Shown: positions 19,375 to 28,866 of the stretch, piece by piece
Layout: each line of letters starts with the position of its first letter
Position numbering within the stretch: the first letter of the stretch is position 1
DNA from: Wolbachia endosymbiont of Ctenocephalides felis wCfeT
Lineage (GTDB): Bacteria; Pseudomonadota; Alphaproteobacteria; Rickettsiales; Anaplasmataceae
Assembly (NCBI RefSeq): GCF_012277295.1
Contig: NZ_CP051156.1
Span: 124,001-188,000 of the forward strand
Reading direction: 5' to 3'
Length of the DNA stretch: 64,000 nt
Program-made: the position numbers and the translations under genes
The notes under the pieces: generated by a model
What the model was told of the DNA's origin: nothing
Database searches by the model: none
Seen by the model: only the letters and a program-made list of their open reading frames with translations

Positions 19375-20912
19375 AAAACGATGTGAATGCTTCTGAAATA
19401 GTAAATAAACTTAAGGAGAAGGTTGAGGCATTTGATAACCCTATAAAGCGAGAAAATATAGGTGAAGTTATTTCGGTAGCCGATGGTATTGCTTTAGTTT
19501 ATGAGTTGAAAGAAGCGAAGTTCGGTGAAAAGGTATTTTTTGCAAGTGGTAGAGAAGGAATAGTTCTGGATTTAGATCATGATACAGCCGGAATAGTAAT
19601 TCTTGGTAATGAGCGTGATGTAAAAGAAGGAGATATTGTAAAATGTAGTGGCGACGTTGTGCAAGTGCCTGTAGGACATGAATTTCTAGGAAGAGTTGTT
19701 AATGCATTGGGTGAGCCTATAGATGGTGGTGAGGAAATTAGCGCTAAAAGCAGAATGGATATAGAATCAAAAGCACCTGGAATTATTGATCGTAAATCTG
19801 TACATGAACCGTTGCAAACGGGAATTAAAATTATAGATTTACTTATTCCAATAGGAAGAGGGCAGCGTGAGTTAATTATTGGTGATAGGCAAATTGGAAA
19901 AACAACTATCGCGCTTGACACTATTATCAATCAAAAAAAGATTAATGATGAAGTGGATGAAAAGCAGAAGGTTTACTGTGTTTATGTTGCTATTGGACAA
20001 AAAATTTCAACAGTAGCAAAAGTGGTGAATAAGCTAAAAGAAAGTGGAGCATTGGAATATACTACTGTAGTTGTGGCTAGTGCCTCTGACTGCGCGTCTA
20101 TGCAATTTTTAGCACCATATACTGGTTGTACTATCGGGGAATTTTTCCGTGATAATGGAATGCATTGTTTAGTGGTATATGATGATTTATCGAAGCATGC
20201 TGTAGCATATAGACAGATGTCTTTATTGTTAAGACGTCCTCCTGGTCGTGAAGCTTATCCTGGAGATATATTCTATGTGCATTCCCGCTTGCTTGAAAGA
20301 GCTGCTAAAATGTCTGATGAGAAAGGGCAAGGGTCTTTAACCGCTTTACCGATTATTGAAACTCAAGCTGGTGATGTGTCTGCATATGTACCGACTAACG
20401 TTATCTCAATTACTGATGGACAAATTTTCCTTGAGTCTGAATTATTTCATAAAGGGTTCCGCCCTGCGGTGAATATAGGTTTGTCAGTTTCGCGTGTTGG
20501 CTCTGCTGCGCAGTTAAAAGCTGTGAAGAAGGTTGCTGGTTCTATAAAGCTAAGTTTAGCTCAATATAGGGAGTTAGAAGATTTTGCAAAATTTGGTTCT
20601 GATCTTGATGCAAGTGTTCAATTAGCTCTGAATAAAGGAAAGTACCTTGTGGAATTATTAAAACAGAAGCAGCATTCTCCTATACCAGTAGAGGAGCAAG
20701 TGTTACTGATGTATATTTTCTCTAGTTTATATGAGCAATTAAGTAAGGTGCAGTTAAATGATATCAATAAGTTTGAACATGATCTGATAGGTTACTTTCA
20801 TGCTGCATGTCCTGACGTTTTAAAAAAGTTGTCAAATGACATGAGTGATGATATAAAAAATGAGATTTTTAATATTGTGAGTAATTTTGTTACTCAGTTT
20901 AATGATGTTTAG
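19371..20912 (+). CDS. atpA: ATP synthase alpha subunit
   Basis: A non-catalytic nucleotide-binding subunit of F1. It has Walker [10 protein letters not shown] near residues 169-177, [22 protein letters not shown] and the signature [14 protein letters not shown] near 364-377. It is 513 aa. Translationally coupled to atpH and followed directly by greA rather than atpG. Confidence 0.98.
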   Translation: MKNDVNASEIVNKLKEKVEAFDNPIKRENIGEVISVADGIALVYELKEAKFGEKVFFASGREGIVLDLDHDTAGIVILGNERDVKEGDIVKCSGDVVQVPVGHEFLGRVVNALGEPIDGGEEISAKSRMDIESKAPGIIDRKSVHEPLQTGIKIIDLLIPIGRGQRELIIGDRQIGKTTIALDTIINQKKINDEVDEKQKVYCVYVAIGQKISTVAKVVNKLKESGALEYTTVVVASASDCASMQFLAPYTGCTIGEFFRDNGMHCLVVYDDLSKHAVAYRQMSLLLRRPPGREAYPGDIFYVHSRLLERAAKMSDEKGQGSLTALPIIETQAGDVSAYVPTNVISITDGQIFLESELFHKGFRPAVNIGLSVSRVGSAAQLKAVKKVAGSIKLSLAQYRELEDFAKFGSDLDASVQLALNKGKYLVELLKQKQHSPIPVEEQVLLMYIFSSLYEQLSKVQLNDINKFEHDLIGYFHAACPDVLKKLSNDMSDDIKNEIFNIVSNFVTQFNDV

Positions 20913-20921
20913 GTGGTGATT

Positions 20922-21416
20922 ATGGCTTCGTCCATTATTAGTAAATTTCCTATAACAAAGGAAGGTTTTGAGCAAATGCAGGCAAAGCTTGAAAAATTAA
21001 AGGAAGAAAAGCCTTCAGTGATTCAGGCAATTTCCGATGCGCGTGATCAAGGTGATTTATCTGAGAATGCAGAATATCATGCTGCACGTGAGAGGTTAGG
21101 CTTTATTGAGGGTCGTATAATGGAAGTGGAGAATAAGATTTCACATGCAGAAGTAATAGAAGCAAAAGATTTATCTGGTGATTCAGTGATGTTTGGTGCA
21201 ACTGTTACGCTAAGTATGCTGAATGATGATGATACTGAAGTAGAATATGTTTATAAAATTGTTGGTGAATATGAAGCTGATGTTTCAAAACAATTAATAT
21301 CTACTAGTTCACCACTGGGCAGTGCTTTAATTGGCAAAAAAGTTGGAGAATATGTGGAGGTTATTGTGCCAAGTGGAGAGAAGTTATATAAAATAGTTAA
21401 AATTGAGTTTAAATAA
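20922..21416 (+). CDS. greA: Transcription elongation factor GreA
   Basis: It rescues backtracked RNA polymerase by stimulating transcript cleavage. The N-terminal coiled coil (EGFEQMQAKLEKLKEEKP) has the tip acidic motif in DLSENAEYHAARERLGFIEGR. The C-terminal FKBP-like domain ends SSPLGSALIGKKVGEYVEV. ATG 20922 gives 164 aa; an upstream GTG at 20913 abuts the atpA stop but is less likely. Confidence 0.97.
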   Translation: MASSIISKFPITKEGFEQMQAKLEKLKEEKPSVIQAISDARDQGDLSENAEYHAARERLGFIEGRIMEVENKISHAEVIEAKDLSGDSVMFGATVTLSMLNDDDTEVEYVYKIVGEYEADVSKQLISTSSPLGSALIGKKVGEYVEVIVPSGEKLYKIVKIEFK

Positions 21417-21420
21417 ATAT

Positions 21421-22071
21421 ATGGCACAAATGGATAGTGATATACTGATCGATGTGCAAGGAATTTCTTCTGTAGAGGAAGTGTTGGAAGATGCAAGAGC
21501 TGGTAAGTTATTTATACTAGTTGATGATGAAAATAGAGAAAATGAAGGGGATCTAATTGTTTTAGCTGAAAAAGTAAAGCCAGAGCATATTGCTTTTATG
21601 GTAAGATATGGTACTGGTATTGTATTTCTAGCCATGACAGAGCTTCATATGAAAAGATTAGACCTTGATTTTATGAAGAGAAGTAATGTTGATGAAAAGC
21701 TTATACCCCATACTGCATTTACTACGTCAATCGATGCACGTTATGGTATTACAACAGGTGTGTCTGCTAGTGAAAGAGCACATACAATACTTACTGCTGT
21801 TGATGAAAAAAGCACCAAAGACGATATTATTACTCCTGGTCATGTTTTTCCTATTATTGCAAATGATGGTGGAGTATTAGTACGCAATGGTCATACTGAA
21901 GCTAGCGTTGAAGTAGCAAAATTAGTTGGCTTAAGTCATGCAGCTGTTGGATGCGAGTTGGTAAATGATGATGGTTCTATGATGCGCTTACCTGAGCTGC
22001 TTAAATTTGCTGAACAACATAAAATTAAGTTAACTACAATTGACAAACTTGTTAGCTACGTTAAAAATTAA
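21421..22071 (+). CDS. ribB: 3,4-dihydroxy-2-butanone-4-phosphate synthase
   Basis: It makes the four-carbon precursor of riboflavin from ribulose 5-phosphate. It has DDENRENEGDLIVLAE (acidic metal-binding loop), TTGVSASERAHTI and GHVFPI. It is 216 aa from ATG 21421, four bases after greA. There is no fused GTP cyclohydrolase II domain. Riboflavin synthesis is one of the cofactor routes Wolbachia usually retains. Confidence 0.96.
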   Translation: MAQMDSDILIDVQGISSVEEVLEDARAGKLFILVDDENRENEGDLIVLAEKVKPEHIAFMVRYGTGIVFLAMTELHMKRLDLDFMKRSNVDEKLIPHTAFTTSIDARYGITTGVSASERAHTILTAVDEKSTKDDIITPGHVFPIIANDGGVLVRNGHTEASVEVAKLVGLSHAAVGCELVNDDGSMMRLPELLKFAEQHKIKLTTIDKLVSYVKN

Positions 22072-22147
22072 ACTAGTATTTATAAATTTGTATAGTTTTA
22101 GTGCTAGAATGTAGAGTCTTCACAGATTATACAAATACAAAATTTTC

Positions 22148-23467
22148 ATGCTTAAAATTGCTAAATTTTTAATGTTATTGTTCTTTTTTGTTTATTGTAG
22201 CAATGCTTATTCTGCTGGTATTATTAGAGATAGTGAAGTAGAAGCAATGGTGAAAGAGCTAGCGCAACCTTTATTTACTGCTGCAGATATTGATGGCGAT
22301 CGAATAAAAGTTTTCATAATTAATGATAATTCAATTAATGCTTTTGTAGTGAATAATAATAGCATTTTTATTCACTTAGGGCTCTTACGATATTCGACTA
22401 AACCTAACGTTCTGCTGGGTATATTAGCACATGAAATTGCCCATATATCTGCTGGTCATGTATTGCAGATGAGAGGAGCTATGGGTTATTTTCAATCAAT
22501 AGCAATGATTAGTTATATGGTGGGGTTAGTGTCGACCGTTATGATTAATCCCCAAATTGCTAGTGCAATTTTGCTAAGTGGCATATCACTGAGCTCTAGA
22601 CTATTTTTTAATTATTCCCAGGAACAAGAAAATGTGGCAGATAGCTATGCTTTAAGATACCTCGATGAATCTGGCTATGATAATTCGGGTATGAAGGAAG
22701 TTTTTGATTATTTTAAAAGTCTTGAGCATGAGAATACCGATGCATACTTTCGTACTCATCCGCTTAGTGATAAACGCGTATTTGCCGTACAGCATTATAA
22801 AGTTAAAAATAATATAAAACCAATTTCTGTGGATAAGTTACTTAAATTTGAGCGCATGCTTGCAAAGCTTGATTCCTTTTTTTCTCCTATTCATGTTCTA
22901 TCTAGTAAGTATGAGGATAATGAAAGAGTTTCTGAATACGTAAACGCTATAGTTTGTTATAGAAAGGGTAGAATAGAAGAGGCTATTAGCAGAGTAAATT
23001 CATTGATTCAGAAGTCAAGCAATGATCCTTATCTATATGAGTTAAAAGCGGAAATGCTATACAAAGTAGGAAGGTTAAATGAGGCGGTAGAAGCATATGA
23101 AGAATCACTTAAATATTTATCTGATGGTAATAGTTATTTAGTCAAACTTGCGTTGTCTCACACTTTGCTGTTAAGTGGTAATGCGAAAAAGGCTATTTTT
23201 TACCTCGAGAAGATTTTAAGTGCAGAGCCAAATAATGCTTTTATTTGGAAGTATTTAAGTATTGCATATAAGCGTGATGCTAATACGGCAATGCATTATT
23301 TTGCTTTGACAAAAAAGGCTTGTATTGAAGGTAACTTAAAGCAATTTGCAAAATATGCTGAATTAGCTGTTCAGACTTTACCAAAGGATAGCCCGTATTT
23401 ATTGCAAATTGAAGATATGAGGCAATTTTATAATGTACATTCAGCTTTATGGCAAAAAAATAAATAG
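22148..23467 (+). CDS. Secreted M48 metalloprotease with TPR repeats (BepA-like)
   Basis: A signal peptide covers about residues 1-22 (FLMLLFFFVYCSNAYSA). The M48 zinc motif HEIAH is at residues 95-99, with a downstream Glu-containing QEQENVADSYALRYL supplying the third ligand region. A hydrophobic stretch follows the active site. From about residue 250 there are helix-turn-helix tetratricopeptide repeats (AVEAYEESLKYL, AIFYLEKILSAEPNNAFIWKYL). This architecture matches periplasmic BepA/YfgC proteases that process stalled outer-membrane proteins. It is 439 aa. It stands alone, ending at a strong hairpin shared with the convergent neighbour. Confidence 0.93.
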   Translation: MLKIAKFLMLLFFFVYCSNAYSAGIIRDSEVEAMVKELAQPLFTAADIDGDRIKVFIINDNSINAFVVNNNSIFIHLGLLRYSTKPNVLLGILAHEIAHISAGHVLQMRGAMGYFQSIAMISYMVGLVSTVMINPQIASAILLSGISLSSRLFFNYSQEQENVADSYALRYLDESGYDNSGMKEVFDYFKSLEHENTDAYFRTHPLSDKRVFAVQHYKVKNNIKPISVDKLLKFERMLAKLDSFFSPIHVLSSKYEDNERVSEYVNAIVCYRKGRIEEAISRVNSLIQKSSNDPYLYELKAEMLYKVGRLNEAVEAYEESLKYLSDGNSYLVKLALSHTLLLSGNAKKAIFYLEKILSAEPNNAFIWKYLSIAYKRDANTAMHYFALTKKACIEGNLKQFAKYAELAVQTLPKDSPYLLQIEDMRQFYNVHSALWQKNK

Positions 23468-23480
23468 ATAAGAGAGAAGA

Positions 23481-23509
23481 GAGTGTTACTCGTTGAGTAA
23501 CACTCTTTT
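23481..23509. terminator. Bidirectional intrinsic terminator
   Basis: A perfect 11-base-pair stem gagtgttactc/gagtaacactc has a 3-base loop (23481-23505) and is followed by TTTT on the plus strand; on the minus strand it is followed by an A/T-poor tract with CTCTTCTCTC. It lies between the convergent M48 protease gene and the 497-residue gene. Confidence 0.85.
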
Positions 23510-23525
23510 AGAGAAAGTTGGTAGT

Positions 23526-25019
23526 TTATTTAGATACAACTTGTGGTTGATGAACTTCGGCTGCAACGCTAATGTGCGTGGAAGGCGACACATCATCTGC
23601 ACGAAGACCTGTTTTATTCAAACTATTTAGACGATCTCGTATAACATGTTCAGAAGGAGAGTTTATGTATACGAAAGAGTTTGATTTTTCCTCTGGAGAA
23701 GAACCACGTCCACTATCTAACTCAAATTCAACACGAGATGCGTTATCCCGACTTGATTGCCTACTATGTCCAGCGCTTCTATATCCAGCGCTATTTATTG
23801 TTGCAGATGATTTGCTACCTGAACTAGTTAATGATATACTATCCGAATCAGATACACGTTGATATTCTATGCTAGTATCTTTTGCTGCTTTCTTTGGTGT
23901 TTTTGTGCCTACAAGCAATGATTTTAGTTTGTTTTTGAAGGAAGAAGATGTTGTTACTTCCGTAGGCTTCTCAGGACTCACTAACCCAGCTTCACTGTTA
24001 ACAGTACTATCAGCGCTTATAGAACTTACACCTGATAAACTGCTTCCAGACGAGGTGCTAGCAGATCTTTTTTTCAGTGAAGAGAATGATGACGATATAG
24101 ATCCAGATATCTTCCTAGAAAATGTTGGTTCTTTTGGATATTTGTCTGGATTCTTGCTATAGTCATCCAACACATTTCTTATTTCATCCTTATATTGAGA
24201 GAAAATTTCAGTAACTAACGAAAGTTGTTTTGTATCAAGAATGCTACTTGTAAGTGTTTCTTCTAAGCGATCTACCATCCTACTTTGCTTTTTTTGATCA
24301 CCTTTCACTTCTAAGCTACGATCTTTTCCTGTATCGTCAGGAACATATTTACCTTGTAACTCTTCTGTTTTTGTCTTTATTGCAGACTGTATTGCAGATT
24401 TTATTTTGGAAGGTACAGAAGAATTATTCGCTTTAATAATTTTGATTGTATCATTAACTACTTCTTTTATCCCGTGCTTTTCAAGCGAATCTTGTACAAA
24501 TGCAGACTCCATAGAGTATTCATTACTGTGAGCAATTTCTTTCAGGAAACTGCCAGAGCGATCTAGTGCTCTGCTTGTACCTTCTTTTACCTTATTTACA
24601 CCATGTCCAACGGCCTCTTTTGCTTTTTGCCCAATTTTCTTTGCACCTTGATATGTTTTTTCTGCTGACCATATTACCATCTTGAATGCATATTCAATTG
24701 CTTTTGCAGTAAAAAACAAAGTAAGTGCAGCTACTGCAATAGGTGTAGCAATCGTTAAAGCGGCAACTGAAAGTAAAAGTGCTGCATCAAATATTATAAC
24801 TGCTGCACTCACTGCGAATACTTTCTTTTGAAGTGGCCATTGAGAAAAACCTTTGATTGATTCTCCGAATAACTTAGTGAATGCATTATTCCTGTCACTT
24901 GGATTGTTTGAGCTTTTTGTATCGTTTGAACCTTTAGATGACTCAGTCAATGTATTTTCCTGAGCCTGTTCAGCTTGTTGAATTGTATCAGAATCTATTT
25001 GTTTACTACCGTTTATCAT
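23526..25019 (-). CDS. Hypothetical membrane protein with Ser-rich C-terminus, possible effector (497 aa)
   Basis: No family recognised. ATG 25019 is chosen because a gtgagg ribosome-binding site lies seven bases before it; an upstream in-frame ATG at 25064 lacks one. Layout: a polar Gln/Asn/Ser-rich N-terminus (1-62); a long hydrophobic block at about 67-104, able to form a hairpin of two helices; a Lys-rich amphipathic part with KKIGQKAKEAVGHGVNKVKE; a helical middle; and a strongly Ser/Thr-rich C-terminal third with runs such as SISSSFSSLKKRSASTSSGS. Two-helix hairpins plus disordered Ser-rich tails are common in secreted inclusion-membrane-type proteins of intracellular bacteria, so an effector role is an inference only. 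Confidence 0.8.
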   Translation of the reverse strand: MINGSKQIDSDTIQQAEQAQENTLTESSKGSNDTKSSNNPSDRNNAFTKLFGESIKGFSQWPLQKKVFAVSAAVIIFDAALLLSVAALTIATPIAVAALTLFFTAKAIEYAFKMVIWSAEKTYQGAKKIGQKAKEAVGHGVNKVKEGTSRALDRSGSFLKEIAHSNEYSMESAFVQDSLEKHGIKEVVNDTIKIIKANNSSVPSKIKSAIQSAIKTKTEELQGKYVPDDTGKDRSLEVKGDQKKQSRMVDRLEETLTSSILDTKQLSLVTEIFSQYKDEIRNVLDDYSKNPDKYPKEPTFSRKISGSISSSFSSLKKRSASTSSGSSLSGVSSISADSTVNSEAGLVSPEKPTEVTTSSSFKNKLKSLLVGTKTPKKAAKDTSIEYQRVSDSDSISLTSSGSKSSATINSAGYRSAGHSRQSSRDNASRVEFELDSGRGSSPEEKSNSFVYINSPSEHVIRDRLNSLNKTGLRADDVSPSTHISVAAEVHQPQVVSK

Positions 25020-25158
25020 TTTAACCTCACTATTAATAAACATATTATAATTGTATATTTTCAATTCTTAACTTAGTATTAAATTGACTGCTAATGCTGT
25101 TTATCTATGGAAATTTTTGCTTGACGTGTTAGCTTAGGTAAAGAAGACTTTAAAGTGC

Positions 25159-25362
25159 ATGAGGTACAAAATATTGATTCTAATAATTACTGTAGCATTA
25201 GTGGTTTTATCGTTAAAAAATTACGGTAATTTTCATGAAGATGTAGTGCACTTAAAGAATAGCAATGGAGAATTTAAAAAAAAGCCAGAGCACTCAATAG
25301 AATCAACCGTGTTACATAGAGAAAAGGAAGTGTATGATCATGTCTTCCATTTTGGCAGTTGA
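25159..25362 (+). CDS. Small single-span membrane protein upstream of hflKC (67 aa)
   Basis: It has an N-terminal membrane helix at about residues 4-20 (KILILIITVALVVLSLK) followed by a charged tail of about 45 residues rich in Lys, Glu and His. No family recognised. It lies 81 bases before hflK on the same strand and may be cotranscribed. The ribosome-binding site is weak, and start ATG 25159 is the only convincing one. Confidence 0.6.
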   Translation: MRYKILILIITVALVVLSLKNYGNFHEDVVHLKNSNGEFKKKPEHSIESTVLHREKEVYDHVFHFGS

Positions 25363-25443
25363 TTTGAAAATGGAGAACAATTTGTGTTTGCCTTTTCTTA
25401 TTAAATAAGTAATATTAAAGTATTAATTATAGAGCGAACAATT

Positions 25444-26457
25444 ATGTTTGATCCTTGGAATCTTGATAAAAAGTCAGCAGCAAACAGTGAAGATGTGCTG
25501 AATAAGACTGTATCTGATGTAAAATGGTTCTTTAGTGGATTAACTAAGAATATGGGTAAAAAGCCTTATTTGATCGTGCTTGTTGTTTTACTGCTCTATG
25601 CTTGCATGGGTTTTTATATTGTTCATCCTAGTGAAGAGGGTATAGAGCTTACTTTCGGAAAATATTCTAACACGGAAACATCTGGTTTGCGCTATCACTT
25701 TCCTGCTCCAATAGGCAAGGTCTATAAAGTAAATGTGAAGGAAGTGAACCGTGAAGAGATTGGAATAAGCGGCTCTTACGGTCGAGATGTAGATCGTGGC
25801 GAGGGTGTGATGTTGACTGGAGATGAGAACATAGTCAATGTTAATTTTGAGGTCCAATGGCGCGTTAGTAATGCTAAAGATTATTTGTTCAAAGTCCGTG
25901 ATTACAGACCTGGTTTCAGTGTTAAAAATGCTGCTGAAAGTGCTATGAGGGAGATAATAGGTAAAAATACAATCTCTTTTGCCCTTGGCCAGGGTAGGCC
26001 GGAAATTTCCAGAGATACAAGAGTTTTATTGCAGCAGATTCTTGATGGATACCAGATGGGTATAGAAGTTTTATCTGTGCAAATGAAAAAAATTGATCCG
26101 CCAGAAAAAGTAATTAGCTCATTCAGGGATGTTCAAAGTGCTCGTGCAGACAAAGAACGCACTATAAACGAAGCATATGCTTATAGCAATGACATCGTAC
26201 CTCGAGCAAGAGGTGAAGCGATAAGAATAAAATTAGATGCTGAGGCGTATGAAAGTGAAATAGTCAATGAAGCAAAAGGTAACGCAAATCGCTTTTTATC
26301 TCTTTATGAAGAATATAAAGAAAATCCTTCTCTTGTGAAGAATCGCATTTACCTTGAAACTATGGAAAACATTTTTAATAAAGTCGATAAAGTTGTCATC
26401 ACTGATGACTTGAAGGGCATGTTTTCTTATTTACCTCTCACAAATTTAGGGAAATAA
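25444..26457 (+). CDS. hflK: HflK, SPFH-family membrane protease regulator
   Basis: It forms with HflC a large periplasmic cage that modulates the FtsH protease. A Trp-containing N-terminus (MFDPWNLDKK), one membrane helix near residues 41-62 and an SPFH/band-7 domain with DENIVNVNFEVQWRV are visible, followed by a helical region EAYAYSNDIVPRARGEA. It is 337 aa. The stop is two bases before the hflC ATG, indicating one operon with hflC and the downstream protease. Confidence 0.96.
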   Translation: MFDPWNLDKKSAANSEDVLNKTVSDVKWFFSGLTKNMGKKPYLIVLVVLLLYACMGFYIVHPSEEGIELTFGKYSNTETSGLRYHFPAPIGKVYKVNVKEVNREEIGISGSYGRDVDRGEGVMLTGDENIVNVNFEVQWRVSNAKDYLFKVRDYRPGFSVKNAAESAMREIIGKNTISFALGQGRPEISRDTRVLLQQILDGYQMGIEVLSVQMKKIDPPEKVISSFRDVQSARADKERTINEAYAYSNDIVPRARGEAIRIKLDAEAYESEIVNEAKGNANRFLSLYEEYKENPSLVKNRIYLETMENIFNKVDKVVITDDLKGMFSYLPLTNLGK

Positions 26458-26459
26458 TC

Positions 26460-27332
26460 ATGAGTCGTAGTGTAAAAATTATTTTTGCTTCCGTATTTGT
26501 TGCATTGTTGGTTGTTTTGTCTGGTTCAATGTTTGTTGTACAAGAGTCAAAACAAGCAATAGTAATTCAGCTTGGTAAAGTTGTAAGAGATGTAAGGGAA
26601 AGCGGTTTATATTTTAAATTGCCGTTTATCAATAGTGTGGAGTTTCTCGATAAAAGGGTTTTAGATTTAAGTCCTGATAAAATTCCAAGAGAAGTAATCA
26701 CTGCAGATCAGAAGCGTATTATAGTGGACGCATATGCGAAATATAGAATTACAAATCCAGTCGTCTTTTATCAGTCTGTACGGAATGAATCAGGTTTAAT
26801 TAGAAGATTATATCCAATTATGGAAGCTCATATAAGAGAAAATATAGGTAAATTCTCTCTTATTAGTTTACTCAATGAAAAAAGATCTGAAGTTATGCAG
26901 TTAATCCAACGTGGAGTTTACTCTGAGGCTGAAAAGTTTGGTATAGAAATAATAGACGTAAGAATTAAGAGAGCAGATTTGCCAGATGAGAATAGCTCTG
27001 CAATATTCCGCCGTATGCAAACTGAAAGGGAAAAAGAAGCGAAAGAAATTAGGGCAGAAGGTGAGCAAGCTGGACAAGAAATTAAATCAAAAGCTGATAA
27101 ATTAAAAAGAGAAATTATTGCAAGTGCAGAAAAAGAAGCTCTTGAAATAAGAGGGCGTGGTTATGCTGAAGCAACTAGAATTTATAATGAAGCATTTAGG
27201 GTTGATAAAGAGTTTTATAACTTCTATCGCTCTATGAATGCCTATAGCAAATCATTTTCTGAAAAAAATACTAAGTTTGTGCTTTCACCAAATAATAGTT
27301 TTTTGGATATTTTAAATAAGGGATGGAAATAG
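26460..27332 (+). CDS. hflC: HflC, SPFH-family membrane protease regulator
   Basis: Partner of HflK. It has an N-terminal membrane helix at about residues 5-27, band-7 domain QESKQAIVIQLGKVVRDV, GLYFKLPFINSV, and a charged helix EREKEAKEIRAEGEQAGQEI. It is 290 aa. Three bases separate it from the degP-type gene, so HflKC and a periplasmic protease are made together. Confidence 0.96.
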   Translation: MSRSVKIIFASVFVALLVVLSGSMFVVQESKQAIVIQLGKVVRDVRESGLYFKLPFINSVEFLDKRVLDLSPDKIPREVITADQKRIIVDAYAKYRITNPVVFYQSVRNESGLIRRLYPIMEAHIRENIGKFSLISLLNEKRSEVMQLIQRGVYSEAEKFGIEIIDVRIKRADLPDENSSAIFRRMQTEREKEAKEIRAEGEQAGQEIKSKADKLKREIIASAEKEALEIRGRGYAEATRIYNEAFRVDKEFYNFYRSMNAYSKSFSEKNTKFVLSPNNSFLDILNKGWK

Positions 27333-27335
27333 TTT

Positions 27336-28844
27336 ATGAAAAGTAAGAAGTTTATTTTATCTATTTTTGCATGTTTGTTAATTTCGTTTTCTTCGTATGC
27401 TGATATGTTCAATTGGGGTGCGAAAAAGATTGAAGCTCCCTTGGGGGAAGACAAAGTTACAGCGTCATGTAATTGCAATCATGGATTTGCTGATTTAGTG
27501 GAAAATCTTATTCCTGCGGTTGTAAACATTTCAAGTGAACAAATTGTTAAACAAGAAAATAATAGCAGAACTAGAATTCCGTCTACACCAAGAAACAATT
27601 TTTTCGATGATTTTAGAGAATTTTTTGAACACTTTGATCAGTTTTTTATGGATAAGGGTCCAAGTGTTAATAGAGAAGTAGTATTGCTTGGATCAGGGTT
27701 CATTATAGATAAAAGTGGAACTATCGTAACCAATTATCATGTAATTAAAAATGCCAAAGACATCACTGTAACTATGAGTGATAACTCTTATTTCAAAGCA
27801 GAAGTTTTGGGTTATGATGCAAGAACTGACCTTGCTGTGCTTAAGATAAAGTCTGACAAAGATCTTTCCTTTGTTGCATTTGGTGATTCTGATAAAGCAA
27901 GAGTAGGTGATACTGTTGTAGCAATAGGTAATCCATTTGGTTTGGGTGGTTCTGTTAGCACAGGAATTGTATCTGCAAGATCAAGAGATATTAGCATTGG
28001 TGATATGAGTGAGTTTATCCAAACCGATGCTGCAATCAACAGAGGCAACTCAGGTGGGCCATTGTTTGATTTAAATGGAGAAGTTATAGGGATTAACACT
28101 GCTATTTACTCACCATCTGAATCCGGTGGTAATGTTGGTATAGGTTTTGCAATACCATCTAATTCAGCTATGACAATTATCGATACACTGAAAAATGGCA
28201 AGAAGATAAAACATGGTTGGCTTGGTGTGCAAGTTCAGCCTATAACAAAGGAGTTTGCTGAATCCCTTGGTCTCAAAGAGACAAGAGGTGCATTGGTTGC
28301 AAGTATAGTAAAGGATAGCCCTGCGGAAAAAGGTGGGATTAAGGTTGGTGATATACTGTTGGAGTTTGATAACAAAAGAATTGATAGAATGACGCAATTA
28401 CCTCAAATGGTTTCAAGAGCTGGACCTGAGAAAAATGTGCAAGTTAGACTACTTAGAAAAGGAAAAGAAGTTAGCATCAAAGTCACGGTTGGAGAGTTTA
28501 CGGGCGGCAGCCAAGAGGTTAATCAGGAAGAGAGCAAATCAACATCTGATTGTATAACCGGCTTAACTGTTTCAAATCTGCCGAATGACCTAAAAGAGAG
28601 TAAAGGTGATGTACCTGCAAAAGGTGTGATAGTTACTAACGTGGATAATAACAGTAATGCAACATTACGTGGTGTTAAAAAAGGAGATATAATAATTCAA
28701 TTAGACGGTGCTGATATAGAAAATACTGGTGATTTTCAAAATCAAGTGGATTTAGCGGCAAAGAAAAATGGTAAAGACTCAATAATGTTGCTTATTTATC
28801 GCAGTGGAAATCAGTTTTTTACATCAATTAAACTAAAGAAGTAA
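27336..28844 (+). CDS. degP: Periplasmic serine protease/chaperone, DegP/HtrA family
   Basis: It degrades or refolds damaged envelope proteins. A signal peptide covers about residues 1-22. The trypsin-like domain has the triad His135 (TNYHVIK), Asp165 (RTDLAVLK) and Ser239 (RGNSGGPLF). Two PDZ domains follow: about 290-375 (GWLGVQVQPI) and about 405-495 (GVIVTNVDNNSNATLRGVKKGD). It is 502 aa, normal for a two-PDZ DegP/DegQ; the exact paralogue cannot be decided from sequence alone. Last gene of the hflK-hflC operon. Confidence 0.96.
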   Translation: MKSKKFILSIFACLLISFSSYADMFNWGAKKIEAPLGEDKVTASCNCNHGFADLVENLIPAVVNISSEQIVKQENNSRTRIPSTPRNNFFDDFREFFEHFDQFFMDKGPSVNREVVLLGSGFIIDKSGTIVTNYHVIKNAKDITVTMSDNSYFKAEVLGYDARTDLAVLKIKSDKDLSFVAFGDSDKARVGDTVVAIGNPFGLGGSVSTGIVSARSRDISIGDMSEFIQTDAAINRGNSGGPLFDLNGEVIGINTAIYSPSESGGNVGIGFAIPSNSAMTIIDTLKNGKKIKHGWLGVQVQPITKEFAESLGLKETRGALVASIVKDSPAEKGGIKVGDILLEFDNKRIDRMTQLPQMVSRAGPEKNVQVRLLRKGKEVSIKVTVGEFTGGSQEVNQEESKSTSDCITGLTVSNLPNDLKESKGDVPAKGVIVTNVDNNSNATLRGVKKGDIIIQLDGADIENTGDFQNQVDLAAKKNGKDSIMLLIYRSGNQFFTSIKLKK

Positions 28845-28866
28845 CTTTATTTGTGCAAATTGGACT

